Assembly (NCBI GenBank): GCA_037957365.1
Contig: JARHVA010008351.1
Coordinates: forward strand, 265,001-329,000
Direction: 5' to 3'
Origin: Torreya grandis
Taxonomy: Eukaryota; Streptophyta; Pinopsida; Cupressales; Taxaceae
DNA length: 64,000 nucleotides
A model generated the notes under the pieces. The model was not told where the DNA came from. It worked only from the letters and a program-made list of their open reading frames with translations, and made no database searches. Shown piece by piece: positions 44,800 through 55,949 of the stretch. Position 1 is the first letter of the stretch. Each line of letters starts with the position of its first letter. The translations under genes were made by a program, and so were the position numbers.

Positions 44800-45947
44800 T
44801 GTTAGGTTGTGGAGCTAAAAGCTTCACTGATGCAGACATGGAGGAGGTTGCAGAAGAGTTGTGGAGTGTCACAGACACCGGCGTCGGTCAGGCCAACCGA
44901 CGTCGACAGGGTGGAGACAGGAAGGCAACCGACGTCTATCAAAAGTCGGTCGACGTCGGCGACCCCAGGTAGACAGGGACCGACGTCGGTCACCTATGTG
45001 GTTCGAGCTGCGAGTATATTACGGGCAGTTGGTTGACGAACCTAGTGTTTGCATGTTTAGAGCTAATTTTAGACTGAGAGATGTGGATCTAATTATTGTA
45101 ATTAGATGTCTAATTATTGTTTGGATGAGATCTATATAATAGACTCATAGTTGTATTGTAAGTTTGTGCTAGAGAGTAAGAGAGCAATATTATAAGCTCC
45201 TTCTGTGTGTGAGGTGAGCAATGGTGTGTTCCTCCTAGTGCCACAGTACCAAGGTGGGTGCTGGTTTTAGAGAGTCAGCAAGATTCTTCAGGGGTGTATG
45301 ATCTTAGTCAGCTGGTGTGCATGGCTTTTATAGGAGATCTACATGGTAAGTAAGATCATTGATATGTAGGTGTATGTGTGTGCAAGGTCAAGGTTCACAG
45401 GTGTGTATAACCAGGTTGATTTGCAGGTGTGCAAGATCAGATAGGACAACAACACAATAGGGAGCAGAATTAGGCAGGATCTACTTGGAGTACAGGTGTG
45501 TACTCAGATAGAGCAAAGAGGAAGGCAAGGGAGTTCCTTCCATAAGTAAGGTCTATTGAGGTGTAGGTTGTTGCAGGTTCAGGGGAGATCTACTTGAAGT
45601 ACGTTGAGTACTTGTGGAGTGCGTGGAACACTTGTGGTGTGCGTGGAGCACAGGTATAAGGTGAACACCAACTCAATGTTTGAGTTGGGTGTTGGGACCT
45701 AAGAGAAAGAGCTTTGAGGAGAGAATTACTATTCACTTGAGGTGTGGGAAGCCTCTGAAGAGGTGGTGGAGAAGAAGTGGCATCTTCTTTATTGTATTCT
45801 TTTCTGCAAGAGTTTTAATACAAGTTGTGTATTGTCTCTCATATCATGTGTTATTTCTGAATTCTAGTTACTTGTGTATTCTGGTTAATTTCCACATATT
45901 AAGTTGCTTGGTAATCAATTGTGTGCTTCCAGTTATTTATCCCAACA
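44800..45947 (+). repeat. Copia 5' LTR (1148 bp)
   Basis: It starts TGTTAGGTTG and ends TTATCCCAACA. A GACGTC-centred array lies at 44877-44993. The later part holds recurring 'caggtgtg' words (45425-45495). TATA-like 'ctatataatag' lies at 45131. Confidence 0.95.
44877..44993. repeat. Array of five CCGACGTCGG-type palindromes in the copia 5' LTR
   Basis: Copies read accggcgtcggtc, accgacgtcgac, accgacgtctat, gtcgacgtcggc and accgacgtcggtc, spaced roughly 20-30 bases apart. GACGTC is the core of a plant bZIP site (C-box), so the array could act in transcription. CpG density is far above the surroundings. Confidence 0.85.
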
Positions 45948-45949
45948 CG

Positions 45950-45961
45950 TGGTATCAGAGC
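45950..45961 (+). other. Copia primer binding site (tRNA-iMet)
   Basis: TGGTATCAGAGC begins two bases after the 5' LTR end, as is standard for plant copia elements. Confidence 0.93.
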
Positions 45962-46037
45962 TAAGGTTGCAGGGAGCAGGTTTTGTGTTTGGTTACAGGT
46001 CACTCTTAGGGATTTCTGATCGAGTGGGAGTAGAGCA

Positions 46038-46390
46038 ATGGCAGATCAAAGTAAGCTAAGAATGGAGGAGTTGAAAAGCACAGATGGTCACCAATGGTCA
46101 TATGGAAAGAAAGAGCAGGTAAAAGAATATTGTTGGTTGGTAGCAGATCAACATGAAGGAACTGAAGATGCAGATGTTGCAGGTGTTGTTGCATAGGATG
46201 CTTTGGGAGGTTTCTTGGATAAAGTTGAATCTTGGACAACAGATTATGTTGCCTCTTTCCATGCAGCCCCAGGGAGAGGAGCTGGTGAGCCTTGCCAAAG
46301 AATTGGCAAAGGGGAAGTGAAGCTGAAATCGCAGGCGGCCAACACATGGGTGTTGAAGGAGGTCATGCAGGTCTCAGGTTTGGAGATATG
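46038..46390 (+). pseudogene. Copia Gag N-terminal remnant
   Basis: ATG 46038 opens MADQSKLRMEELKSTDGHQW. A stop follows at about 46195, then a Gly/Lys-rich stretch (46203-46391) including LGGFLDKVESWTTDYVASF. The size and position after the PBS fit a Gag start, but the Gag core and the CCHC knuckle are missing. Confidence 0.5.
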
Positions 46391-46409
46391 ACTAATTTCT
46401 TCAGAAAGG

Positions 46410-46790
46410 TTGGGTGATGAGAGATGCACAAGAACTCTCACAGCGGATGCACTTGAATTAGCTGGTGGTAAGAAAACAGGTACTCTTTATCTACTTATTT
46501 ATAAAACTGATTCTTTTTTTGTTGTAGAGACGTGGCTTCGTAGGCTTGGTCACATGAGCAGGAAGGAGATGCATGTTCTTAAGCGAAAGACAGATATATT
46601 TGACAGGCTTAAGAATTGGAAAGCCTTGGTGTTCTTGGAGGAGATGGCGGACAGAGACCAGTGGATGGGGCTGGATACTTCTGAGCAGGGCAGTTTGGAC
46701 ATGGGGATTGATTCAAAGGAGCTCGCAGGTAAAAATTCATCACTCACAGGTACCGACGTCGATAAGAAAACTGACGTTGGCAGTAGGTAA
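46410..46790 (+). pseudogene. Copia gag pre-integrase domain remnant
   Basis: The 126-codon frame contains TGTLYLLIYKTDSFFVVETW followed by LRRLGHMSRKEMHVLKRKTD. These match the gag pre-integrase domain (usual: W..RLGH.S...M..L...), placed before integrase in copia Pol. Integrase itself should follow but is replaced by a GACGTC-rich stretch, which marks a deletion junction near 46640-46740. Confidence 0.75.
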
Positions 46791-46920
46791 GACCGACGTT
46801 GGTCACGAGGACTGACATCGGTAGCAGGAGGACACCGACGTCGGCATGGCTGGTAGTCAGGACAGGCACAGGAATCGATGTCGGTCGGATGCAAACTATG
46901 TGGTGACTGAGGTTGGTCAC
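46750..46920. repeat. Second GACGTC-type array, in the copia interior
   Basis: Copies read accgacgtcgat, actgacgttggc, accgacgttggtc, actgacatcggt, accgacgtcggc, atcgatgtcggtc and a weak ctgaggttggtc. They resemble the LTR arrays (44877-44993, 47985-48101) in unit and spacing although they lie at a deletion scar in Pol. Capture of LTR sequence is one explanation. Confidence 0.8.
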
Positions 46921-47261
46921 TGTAACAGATTTTGGGTGGACAGCAAGCTGTCAAGGAGTCTCAAACACCCATACGGAGGACTGAAGACGTAAGTAGGCCT
47001 CAAATTCATTGTTCCTCTTCTTTACACTTGTTGCTTACTACAGAGCAGGAAGGATCTAGGAAACAGTGGGAGCATGGCATGGAGAGTGTGCAGAACCAAG
47101 CGGAGATTTGGTAGGATTGCCAGTGGGAAGAAAGCACAGAGACGAATGGATACCTTAGCTGAAGAATAGAGAGAATGGACACATGAGATGGAAGACCAAG
47201 ACATATGGTCTTGAGGAAGCTGTAGGACAGTGGTACAGGTTTTGACAGGGGGATGACAAAG

Positions 47262-47860
47262 CATGACTTTAGTCAATGTCAGGGTAACTACTATGGTTTG
47301 TCTTACCAGGGGGATGATGGTCATGACATTATCTTTTTACTGTATGTGGATGGTATGTTTGCTAGCAGGTTTGTACATACAGGGTTTTGCTGAGCTAAGG
47401 GTAAGATTAGTTCAGTGGTTTGCTATGAAGAATTTGGAGCAGCGAAATTCTTTGGCATGGGGGACATGGGAGATCACAGGTTGATTTTGTCTCCAGTGGG
47501 CGCTGATGTGAATCAGGTGTTGGCGAGGTTCATTACGCAAGATGCAGAATCAGAGCACACTAAGGGCTGGATAGTTAAGTGTCTGAAATCACATGAGGTC
47601 TGGTATAGGCCTGAGTTTGCCCAAGCGTTGGGTGTTGTCAGAGAGTTAGGAGCCAATTCAGAGAAGTGAGTTCTCAGGTATTTGAGAGGGACCAACAGCA
47701 GGGATTCATGCTATTCAGGGTCAGGACTTCACTACATGGGTTTGTAGGTTCGGATGTGGCAGGGTACTCAGATGACAAGAGGTACACCACAGTGTGTGTG
47801 GTGGGTTGTCTTTAGGATTGAGCTTGAAGAGGGATACAAGTTAGGAAACAAATTAGACAG
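47262..47860 (+). pseudogene. Copia reverse transcriptase C-terminus and RNase H remnants
   Basis: Around 47307-47350 one frame reads DIIFLLYVDGMFASR, the catalytic YVDD box with the second Asp changed to Gly. GAAKFFGMGDMGDHRLILS (about 47425-47485) matches the 'LGxxxxxLGM...I..L.Q' block. VLRYLRGTNS (about 47671-47700) and GYSDDKRYTTVCVV (about 47765-47806) match the copia RNase H start. Stops and frameshifts separate all of them. Confidence 0.78.
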
Positions 47861-47896
47861 GGTATAGGTACAAGTACAGTGCAACTATTTATCTCC

Positions 47897-47907
47897 AAGT
47901 GGGAGAT
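47897..47907 (+). other. Copia polypurine tract
   Basis: AAGTGGGAGAT directly precedes the 3' LTR start TGTTAGG. It is the classic form for plant copia elements. Confidence 0.9.
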
Positions 47908-49055
47908 TGTTAGGTTGTGGAGCTAAAAGCTTCACTGATGCAGACATGGAGGAGGTTGCAGAAGAGTTGCGGAGTGTCACAGACACTGGCATCGGTCAGG
48001 CCAACTGACATCGGCAGGGTGGAGACAGGAAGGCAACTGACGTCGATTAGAAGTTGGCTGGCGTCGGTGACCCCAGGTAGACAAGGACCAATGTCGGTCA
48101 CTTGTGTGGTTTGAGCTGCGAGTATATTACGGGTAGTTGGTTGACGAACCTAGTGTTTGCATGTTTAGAGCTAATTTTAGACTGAGAGCTGCGGATCTAA
48201 TTATTGTAATTAGATGTCTTATTATTGTTTGGATGAGATCTATATAATAGACTCATGGTTGTATTGTAAATTTGTGCTAGAGAGTAAGAGAGCAATATTA
48301 TAAGCTCCTTCTATGTGTTAGGTGAGAAATGGTGTGTTCCTCCTAGTGCCACAGTACCAAGGTGGGTGCTAGTTTTGGAGAGTCAACAGGATTCTTCAGG
48401 GGTGTATGATCTTAGTCAGCTAGTGTGCATGGCTTCTATAGGAGATCTACATGGTAAGTAAGATCATTGATATGCAGGTGTATGTGTGTGCAAGGTCAAG
48501 GTTCACAGGTGTGCAGAACCAGGTTGATTTGCAGGTGTGCAAGAACAGATAGGACAGCAACACAACAGGGAGCAGAATCAGGCAGGATCTACTTGGAGTA
48601 CAGGTGTGTACTCAGATAGAGCAAAGAGGAAGGCAAGGGAGTTCCTTCCATAAGTAAGGTCTATTGAGGTGCAGGTTGTTGCAGGTTCAGGGGAGATCTA
48701 CTTGAAGTACGTTGAGTACTTGAGGAGTGCGTGGAACACTTGTGGTGTGCGTGGAGCACAGGTATAAGGTGAACACCAACTCAGTGTTTGAGTTGGGTGT
48801 TGGGACCTAAGAGAAAGAGCTTTGAGGAGAGAATTACTGTTCACTTGAGGTGTGGGAAGCCTCTGAAGAGGTGGTGGAGAAGAAGTGGCATCTTCTTTAT
48901 TGTATTCTTTTTTGCAAGAGTTTTAATACAAGTTGTGTATTGTCTCTCATATCATGTGTTATTTCTGAATTCTAGTTACTTGTGTATTCTGGTTAATTTC
49001 CGCATATTAAGTTGCTTGGTAATCAATTATGTGCTTCCAGTTATTTATCCCAATA
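47908..49055 (+). repeat. Copia 3' LTR (1148 bp)
   Basis: It is the same length as the 5' LTR. Its array (47985-48101) has lost most CpG sites: actggcatcgg for accggcgtcgg, actgacatcgg for accgacgtcga, accaatgtcgg for accgacgtcgg. It ends CCCAATA, a substitution of the expected CA. GTTAG follows. Confidence 0.95.
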
Positions 49056-49060
49056 GTTAG

Positions 49061-50024
49061 CTTCTTTGATCTGACAAATTTGAATATTTATGTTGAAATT
49101 ACTTTGTTATCTTATATGAATTTTAAATGTGATCTGTCCTTTATAATTTCTTCTCCCGCTGATCATCCATTTATTAGTAAAGTGGGTATAAGGAAAATAA
49201 TTTCTATTTCACTTAATCTTTTAGAGAATCACCAAAACACTAAATTAAGTCACATTGGATTCGGTATTATGTACTACAAAGCTAAATAATTGAGCATCTC
49301 ATATAAACATAAACTGAATCGTGTGAGACTAATTACTCCACAAGCAACTGGGTGGAATTATTCGGAACCAAAATAATTGTGCTTCCCATCGATCACCAAA
49401 AAAAAAAAATACATCAAATAATAAATAGATTGAATACAATGCTTTATGCATTATAATATTTTATCTTGATTTAATTTATGTTAATGATACTAAGGTCATT
49501 AATCACCTTGTGACCCTAGGAAAATGACTTGTGTTTGGGTTTATTATTATTACATGATATTCTATTACATTAATGTTAATTGATTTTGGTAATAAAAGAC
49601 ATAACCCATCAAGAGTTGGGCATAATATCATCATTGAATTAGGGTTTTTGGCTTTTTGATTTGATGTTGTCTCTTTGAATCTTGGAATATTTTAGTTTTA
49701 TTATTTTGGTGGGAATTATGTATGTAGATTGGGTGAAACCTACACACTATCATGAAGCTTGGAGAATTTAGGGTAAATTTTAGTTGTGAATATTCATTAA
49801 TTCACGAATATTCACTTTTGGGGAAATTTTATTTGGTGATTTTTTGGGAGTAGTACATGGGACCCATTCACCTAAAATTTTGGGATGTAAAATTTTTTAG
49901 GAGTCATCTTGCCAAGCATTTATAACAATTATGGGGGCATACATGTGATTCATCTTATATATATAGTACATATGTTCACAGGGTTACCATCTAAGTCTCA
50001 TTCTTTATCTCACCAACATCATGA
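49061..50024. other. AT-rich intergenic DNA, nothing recognised
   Basis: No motif, terminus or coding frame recognised. The frame at 49029-49289 begins in the LTR and is not a gene. Confidence 0.55.
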
Positions 50025-50460
50025 TGTTGTCACTCAGTAGAATGCAACCACTTGGCAACATGTTGTCACTTAATAGCATATTGTCATTTGGTAATATGAT
50101 GTCACTTTACAACATGTTACCACTCAACAATATGCTACCACGCAATAACATATTATTTCTTGATAACATACTACCACTTGGTAGCATGTTGCTATGATGT
50201 TGTCACTCAACATCATGATATTACTCAACAACATACAACTTCTTGACAACATGCTACCACTTAGTAGTATACTATCATTCAATAGCATGATGTCACTTGA
50301 TAAAATGCTACTATTCAATATCATGTTACCACTCAATGGTATGTTATCACCCAAAAACATGTTATCACTTAGTGACATGAACTGAGTGGCAGAATGCTAT
50401 TGAGTGATAACATGCTATCGAGTGGCAGCATGCTACCAAGCGGTACCATCGACACGCTAT
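50025..50460. repeat. Minisatellite of roughly 20 bp units with an orientation switch
   Basis: Units of about 19-21 bases of the form cact(c/t)a.(c/t)a.catg.t(a/g).(t/c) repeat from about 50025 to 50385. Examples are cacttggcaacatgttgt, cacttggtagcatgttgc and cactcaatagcatgatgt with small changes. From about 50385 to 50445 the units run as the reverse complement (gagtggcagcatgctacc). Frames on both strands (50124-50378, 50194-50385) therefore code near-periodic 7-residue repeats (LSDNM.L) and are not genes. Confidence 0.85.
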
Positions 50461-51115
50461 GGTGTAACTCAAAAACTTCTAGAGATTTTAATTTTTGTTT
50501 AAATTATATAAATTTTTGAGAAGAATCCAAATGTTATCATGTTTCTAGGTGGTAGCATGTTTTTAAGCAGTATCATACTATCAGGTAGTAGCATGCTATC
50601 TGGTGATAACATGATGCGATGTAACTAAACATCAACTTTTGGAGGCCATAACTTTTGTATGTGGACTTGATTTGAGGAATTTATTTTTTAAATTTTATAG
50701 ATTTTTGAGAATAATCCAAATTTTAAAATGTTTATAGGTGATGTCATGTTTTTAGGTGGCATAATGCTATTAGGTGACAACATACTGTCAAGTAGTAACA
50801 CTATGTGATGTAACTGAACACCAACTTCTAAAGGTCATAACTTTTACATACATACTTTATTTAAGGTGAGTTTTTTTGAAATTGTACAAATATTTAAGAG
50901 GACTCCAAATTTTATCATTCTACCAAGTGGAAGCATGATGTCTGGCAACATCATGATGTCTAGTAATAGCATGTTGTTAGGAGGTAACATGTTAGTGGGT
51001 GCTAGAATGATGTTATGCCATTGAGCACTAACTTTTATAGGCCATAACTTTTGTATATGGACTTGGTTTGAGACAAAAAAATTTGAAATTTCATAGATCT
51101 TCGATAGGAATAAAA
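50455..51115 (+). repeat. Tandem repeat of about 190 bp, about four units
   Basis: Each unit has 'aac.tctaga..t' or 'ggccataacttttgtat' followed by an AT-rich stretch and 'atccaaatttta'. One or more inverted minisatellite words (ggtagcatg...) close the unit. Starts lie near 50460, 50625, 50805 and 51000. The units are diverged. They look like a higher-order satellite built from the minisatellite of 50025-50460. Confidence 0.7.
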
Positions 51116-54100
51116 ATATGCATTAATATTAAGGTTTAGGAAAGTTTTTATACTATTTTCAAATTTATCCCACAACCTATATGTTTAACTTGTAGATGGG
51201 TAGTTGTACAAAAAACTTAAGAAGATTTTTTTTGAAAATCTCATACTAGTCAAGGATAAAAATCAAATTCACCTAAATAAATCCAAGTGGGTTTATGATA
51301 TGGTCTCTTAAAATGAACCCTTCTTGGAGTTTTTATACCATGATTCAATCTGTAAATATCGAGGTTGCCTGAACTATTAAGTTGGTTAAGGGTCTTTCAT
51401 GGTGGCTATTTTTCCACCAAAAGGATAGGGGATTTGGAAATATGGATTTTATGGCTTTGTTGCACCACAACCCAAGTTTTTTGGGTAGACATGTAGACTT
51501 TAATTAGGCTATTAATTTTTGTTATTACATGTCTAAGGAACACAGAGACAACAATAACATTATGTGTGTGAAGTCATAAGGTAATATCTTTGAGTTTTGT
51601 GATGTAGAATAATGACGTAAATGACCTTGATTATCATGAAAAAGTGACATAATTTAATTTTAATGTATGAATATCTTAAGCAAGGGAATTATGAATAATA
51701 TGAATGGGTTTCAAGTTGTTATTGTTGATTTTATTATGTTTTACATACATGTTGTTGATAATGCCATTGTTGAGTTATATTGTTGTGGGTCATGATTTTT
51801 ATGGTTATGAAAATGATATTTTTTGATGGGTTCTATTGTTCTTTGAAAACCTTGCAATGGGGAGTTTTTCCTATTTTCCTTGATCTAAATACAAATAATT
51901 TGTAGTAACCATTTTGATTATGATGAGTATGGTATTGTTTAGGCAACTATATTTGATTTTTTTCCTTAGCTTATTTAGTTGTTGCTTGGTATTTTGTGGT
52001 TGAAACTCATTTACACTATTTAGTGCAACCACAACCCTATGAGCCTGAATCCCCATCATTTTGATGGTTGGGGTGGCTAGGGCCATTTATAGAGGGCTCA
52101 TTATGCCATTTGGATAGGTCTTACTGAACTAGTTGGTTGGATTATTCTGAATGATGGTGAAAATAATTTGAGGGTTTTAGTTGATTCAACTATGTTTTAT
52201 CCTCTTTGAATATTGTGCTTAATTTTATATATAGTAATTTGTATTAGTTTGGAATGAATCTTAATAATTAAGTATATATTCATTACTTATGGTGATTCAT
52301 TAGGATAAACTGTATTCTAATTATTATTTAAGTTATGTATAACTACCTTGTATTTATATACATTGTATATGAATAGTTATGGCTCAGTTATTATTCTCGT
52401 TTTATTAAAGTTATTTTATGAGATGATTGGATTGTGTTTTCATTTTTATTTCTTGGAGTTTAGAATATAAGGGATCTTAAACCAAGCTATTAATTCTTGT
52501 GAGTAAAAATTATTGTAATATTTATTCGCTCAAATATCTCTAGCTTAAGTTAAATTATTATTTTAACTCAATTGTGTTTATGCTTATACTTTCTGTATAT
52601 GTTTTCTTGCCTAAGTATTAGTATATATTTATTATCTGGTTTGAATACATCAATATGAGTATTGTAATTGAACCACGTAATGATTATTTTGGTGAGTAAA
52701 ATATATTATTGCATATATACCTATTTGTAAAAAAAAATTAATGTTAGTGATCTATTTAATACATATAATTTTGTGATGATATTCTTAATAGTGAATAATG
52801 AATTCAAGTTGTGATTACTTTGGTTGTATGGTATTCAAGCCTCTTGATTGTGTGAGTTATAAATGGTTATTATTTATATTGATTACATGTTGTTATATGG
52901 GTTTGTATTGCTTATTTGAATATCTTACATTTGTTTCAAATATGATAAAGTTTATGTGGTTGAGCAAAGGATCATTTTGTGAGATCTTACTATTCTATAT
53001 TCAGTTTAAATGTGCAATTTTATAAGCAATATTTTTGAATAGGCTTGTCTAATTATCTAAGAGACATTTCTTGTATGATATTATTCAAAAATTATTTATT
53101 GAAATCAGTTATTAATGAAAAGCTTATGTTTGATTTATTAATTGGTGACTTTATCATACTTCAATGAAGGATCTACATATTTTCAATTTGTCTTGGTTGT
53201 TCCATTTGAACATACACTATATTTTTAATTTAATGGATAGTTGGTGTTGGTTAGATTATGAAAGAATGTTAATTTATTTATTTATCTATTTACAATACCT
53301 GTTATTTTAAGGAGGAATGAAATCTTGTCATGATATAATCTTATTTCCTACGTTGTTGTTTGTGGATTATTTGGTAAATAGTTCTTTTAGACTTATAAGT
53401 CAAATTTTAGTAGAGTTGAATACGAATATTTAATAGTTGTATCTTACTTGTTTCAATTATTGAATTTGAGTAATGTAATAATTATATGTTGGTTGATTTG
53501 AAATCACATATGAATATCAATTGTTTCCTTTTTTGACATTAGACTTAATAAATTTAGTCAATAATTTTATTTGGGTTCTACTCATATTTTACATTTGTTA
53601 AGAATTATTTTCACAATAGTTGGAAATGTTTCTTGAATAACACCTTATTGTACCCTAATGAAAATTTGACAATGATTTCTACTTGGTTGGTTTAATAATC
53701 ATGGTTGTTGTTTGAAATATTTTTTTCTAGAATTCTTGTCTTTCAAATAATTTGCACCATTTAGGGGGAAATGAGAAATCGTACTTTCTAAATTTAATTA
53801 AATAAATTTATTAGAGGATAGTGTATTTTTTATTTATACAAATGACAACTAAGGATTAAGTTTGAAGTAATTTATATAATGAATCCAAATTAATATTAAT
53901 GATTCAATAAATTTGAATTGAAGGTGAATAAAAGTGAATCGCATTGGGATAAAGTAGAGTTGTTTGTCTTCTACTCATGTGATTTAGTGTTTTGGATTAA
54001 TGTAATGTAATTTGTATTTTCCTTAGTATGTCACAAAGATATATTCAAAAGATAATCCAATGATTATTTCATAATAGAATTATATTAAATGGGTTGCTCC

Positions 54101-55949
54101 AGAAGAGGTTTCTAAATCTAGGGCATGATGGATGAAAATATGATATAGTATCTTAAAAGACTAAATGTAGCTTGATTCGTGGGTAGTATATCTTCATCCT
54201 TTTCCCTTTTTTATTTTAAATTGGGACTCACTCACTCAATCGATGTCATAAGAATCATTATTTTATTTGTATTGTTAATAGTAATTTATTAATTCTTTTG
54301 GATTTGAATAAAGTTTTATGGCAATTAAATACAAAATGAGATTAGAGTTCATTAGGGTATCTCAAAATAAGGGACTTGGATAAATTGTGTTATTTGTATG
54401 TCTTATCCACACATTTTGATGGTTCAGTATTTTATGACTAAAGAACAAAACCTAACTCTATTAGATTCAAAAATATTTACAATGCCTTTATAAGGTATTC
54501 CATGGGTCAAAAAACCTTTTTAAATCTAATTCTTGCTAAGATGGTTATATAATAAGATGATTGCTAATGCTCATTTAGGCTAGAATTTATAAGAGTGTAG
54601 GTACTCTTATATTCATGAGATCAATGAACCTTTTGGGAAGAAAAAATATCATATAGGCCCCACTTGGGAAGACCTGCCTTGAAGGGAGTTTATAACCCAC
54701 AACCTTCCTTGATCTAATGGTAATATGGATAAGTTGAAATAAATCTAAGCTTGTGTTGTCATTCAGCCTTAGTGTGCTTTATTACATTGTTTGGTCTTGT
54801 TTTAAAAAATCAGGTGTTTATTTCAATTAAATTAATTATTATATTAAATTAATTAATTAAGTAATTAATTATTAAAAATAATTTTAGTTAACTTATTAAA
54901 TTAAATTAATTAGTTAATAAGTAAATTAATTAAATATGATATAAAATATATATAAATAGAAATGAACATGAATTTATAATTAGTAAGTCTCATTTATTTA
55001 TCATGAGTCCTAGTTATTTGAAATATTGGAGAATATTGGAGAATCTCATTTATTTAACATAAGTTAAAATTGGGAGATGGATAATACTAAAGGTCCCCAT
55101 AAGTCCCAAGGTTTTGAAATGGACCTTCATGTTAAGAACTAGCACCAATAAATCACATAGACCAAATAGTTTCCCTAGGAATTGTTCTAACATGTTCTTG
55201 ATAAAGTTCATCTTATATCATAATCTATAAGTTCCAACCTTAGTTTTAAAAAACCAAACCTTGGTTTGAAAGTTTTTAATAGTGGTACCATGGCAATCTT
55301 ACTAATGCATGAAAGTAATTACAATACATACTAGAATCCAACTTGTATTCTTGCCAACAAAAACACATGTGTCCTTTGATCAATCTCTTTATTACAACAT
55401 AGCATAATTATCAGGGATATCAAGAAATTGTACATTATTCATACATCTAATCCTTTTATCATGATAAATTTGAATGAATATATTAAAAAAACTACATAAA
55501 AATAAGTTTGATGAGTGGAAAAACTTGTAATTTTCTAATTATCTTTTTCATAAGGAATGCCCAGTTGTTCAAAAATAAACAAAGGCATGATGTTTTTAAA
55601 GGTTGTTGTGTCAAGAATGCAATATGAATATATTTTTAGAAATATTTATGGACACATAAAATGGTGGTCTATAATCATAATTTGGGTCAACATTTCAAGA
55701 AAAAATTATTTTATTTTTCTTGAAGTATATCTTCTTAAAATCCAACAACATTTCTAGGATTGACATTCTTAATAATTGAATTTATATTTTGTAGATGACA
55801 AGGTAATCAAGTAGCTTGATATAAATAATAATTTGCCTTTTTATATAATTCATTAACTTAGATATTATAAGGTCCATGGGTTATCTTAGTTTTAGGATAA
55901 TTTCTTGGGCTATATGTTGGTTGATAATGCAAACTATTATACAAAATAG
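51116..55949. other. AT-rich intergenic DNA with simple-sequence stretches
   Basis: No coding region recognised. Low-complexity (ttaat)n palindromic DNA lies at 54830-54950. The 75-codon frame at 52798-53025 is hydrophobic and not recognisable. A 'tggtattcaagcc' at 52828 resembles a PBS but has no LTR end before it. Confidence 0.5.

Larger units (their letters stand above)
44800..49055 (+). mobile_element. Internally deleted Ty1/copia element (4256 bp)
   Basis: Two 1148 bp LTRs (44800-45947, 47908-49055) enclose 1960 bases, less than half of a usual copia interior. Perfect GTTAG duplications flank it (44795-44799, 49056-49060). PBS TGGTATCAGAGC at 45950 and polypurine tract AAGTGGGAGAT at 47897-47907 show plus orientation and copia type. 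The interior keeps collinear scraps of gag, the gag pre-integrase domain, reverse transcriptase and RNase H. Integrase and most of the polymerase are gone. It must have moved with proteins of a relative, if it moved after deletion. Confidence 0.92.

Noticed and set aside
50124..50385. Periodic-repeat protein on either strand
   Set aside because: The minisatellite unit of about 21 bases gives an open heptapeptide repeat in both directions. There is no start context and no conservation.
50025..51115. CRISPR array
   Set aside because: Repeats are degenerate, units are contiguous rather than separated by unique spacers, and the window is eukaryotic nuclear DNA.
52826..52840. Primer binding site 'tggtattcaagcc'
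   Set aside because: One insertion and mismatch relative to the tRNA-iMet complement, with no LTR end (CA) directly upstream and no LTR pair.
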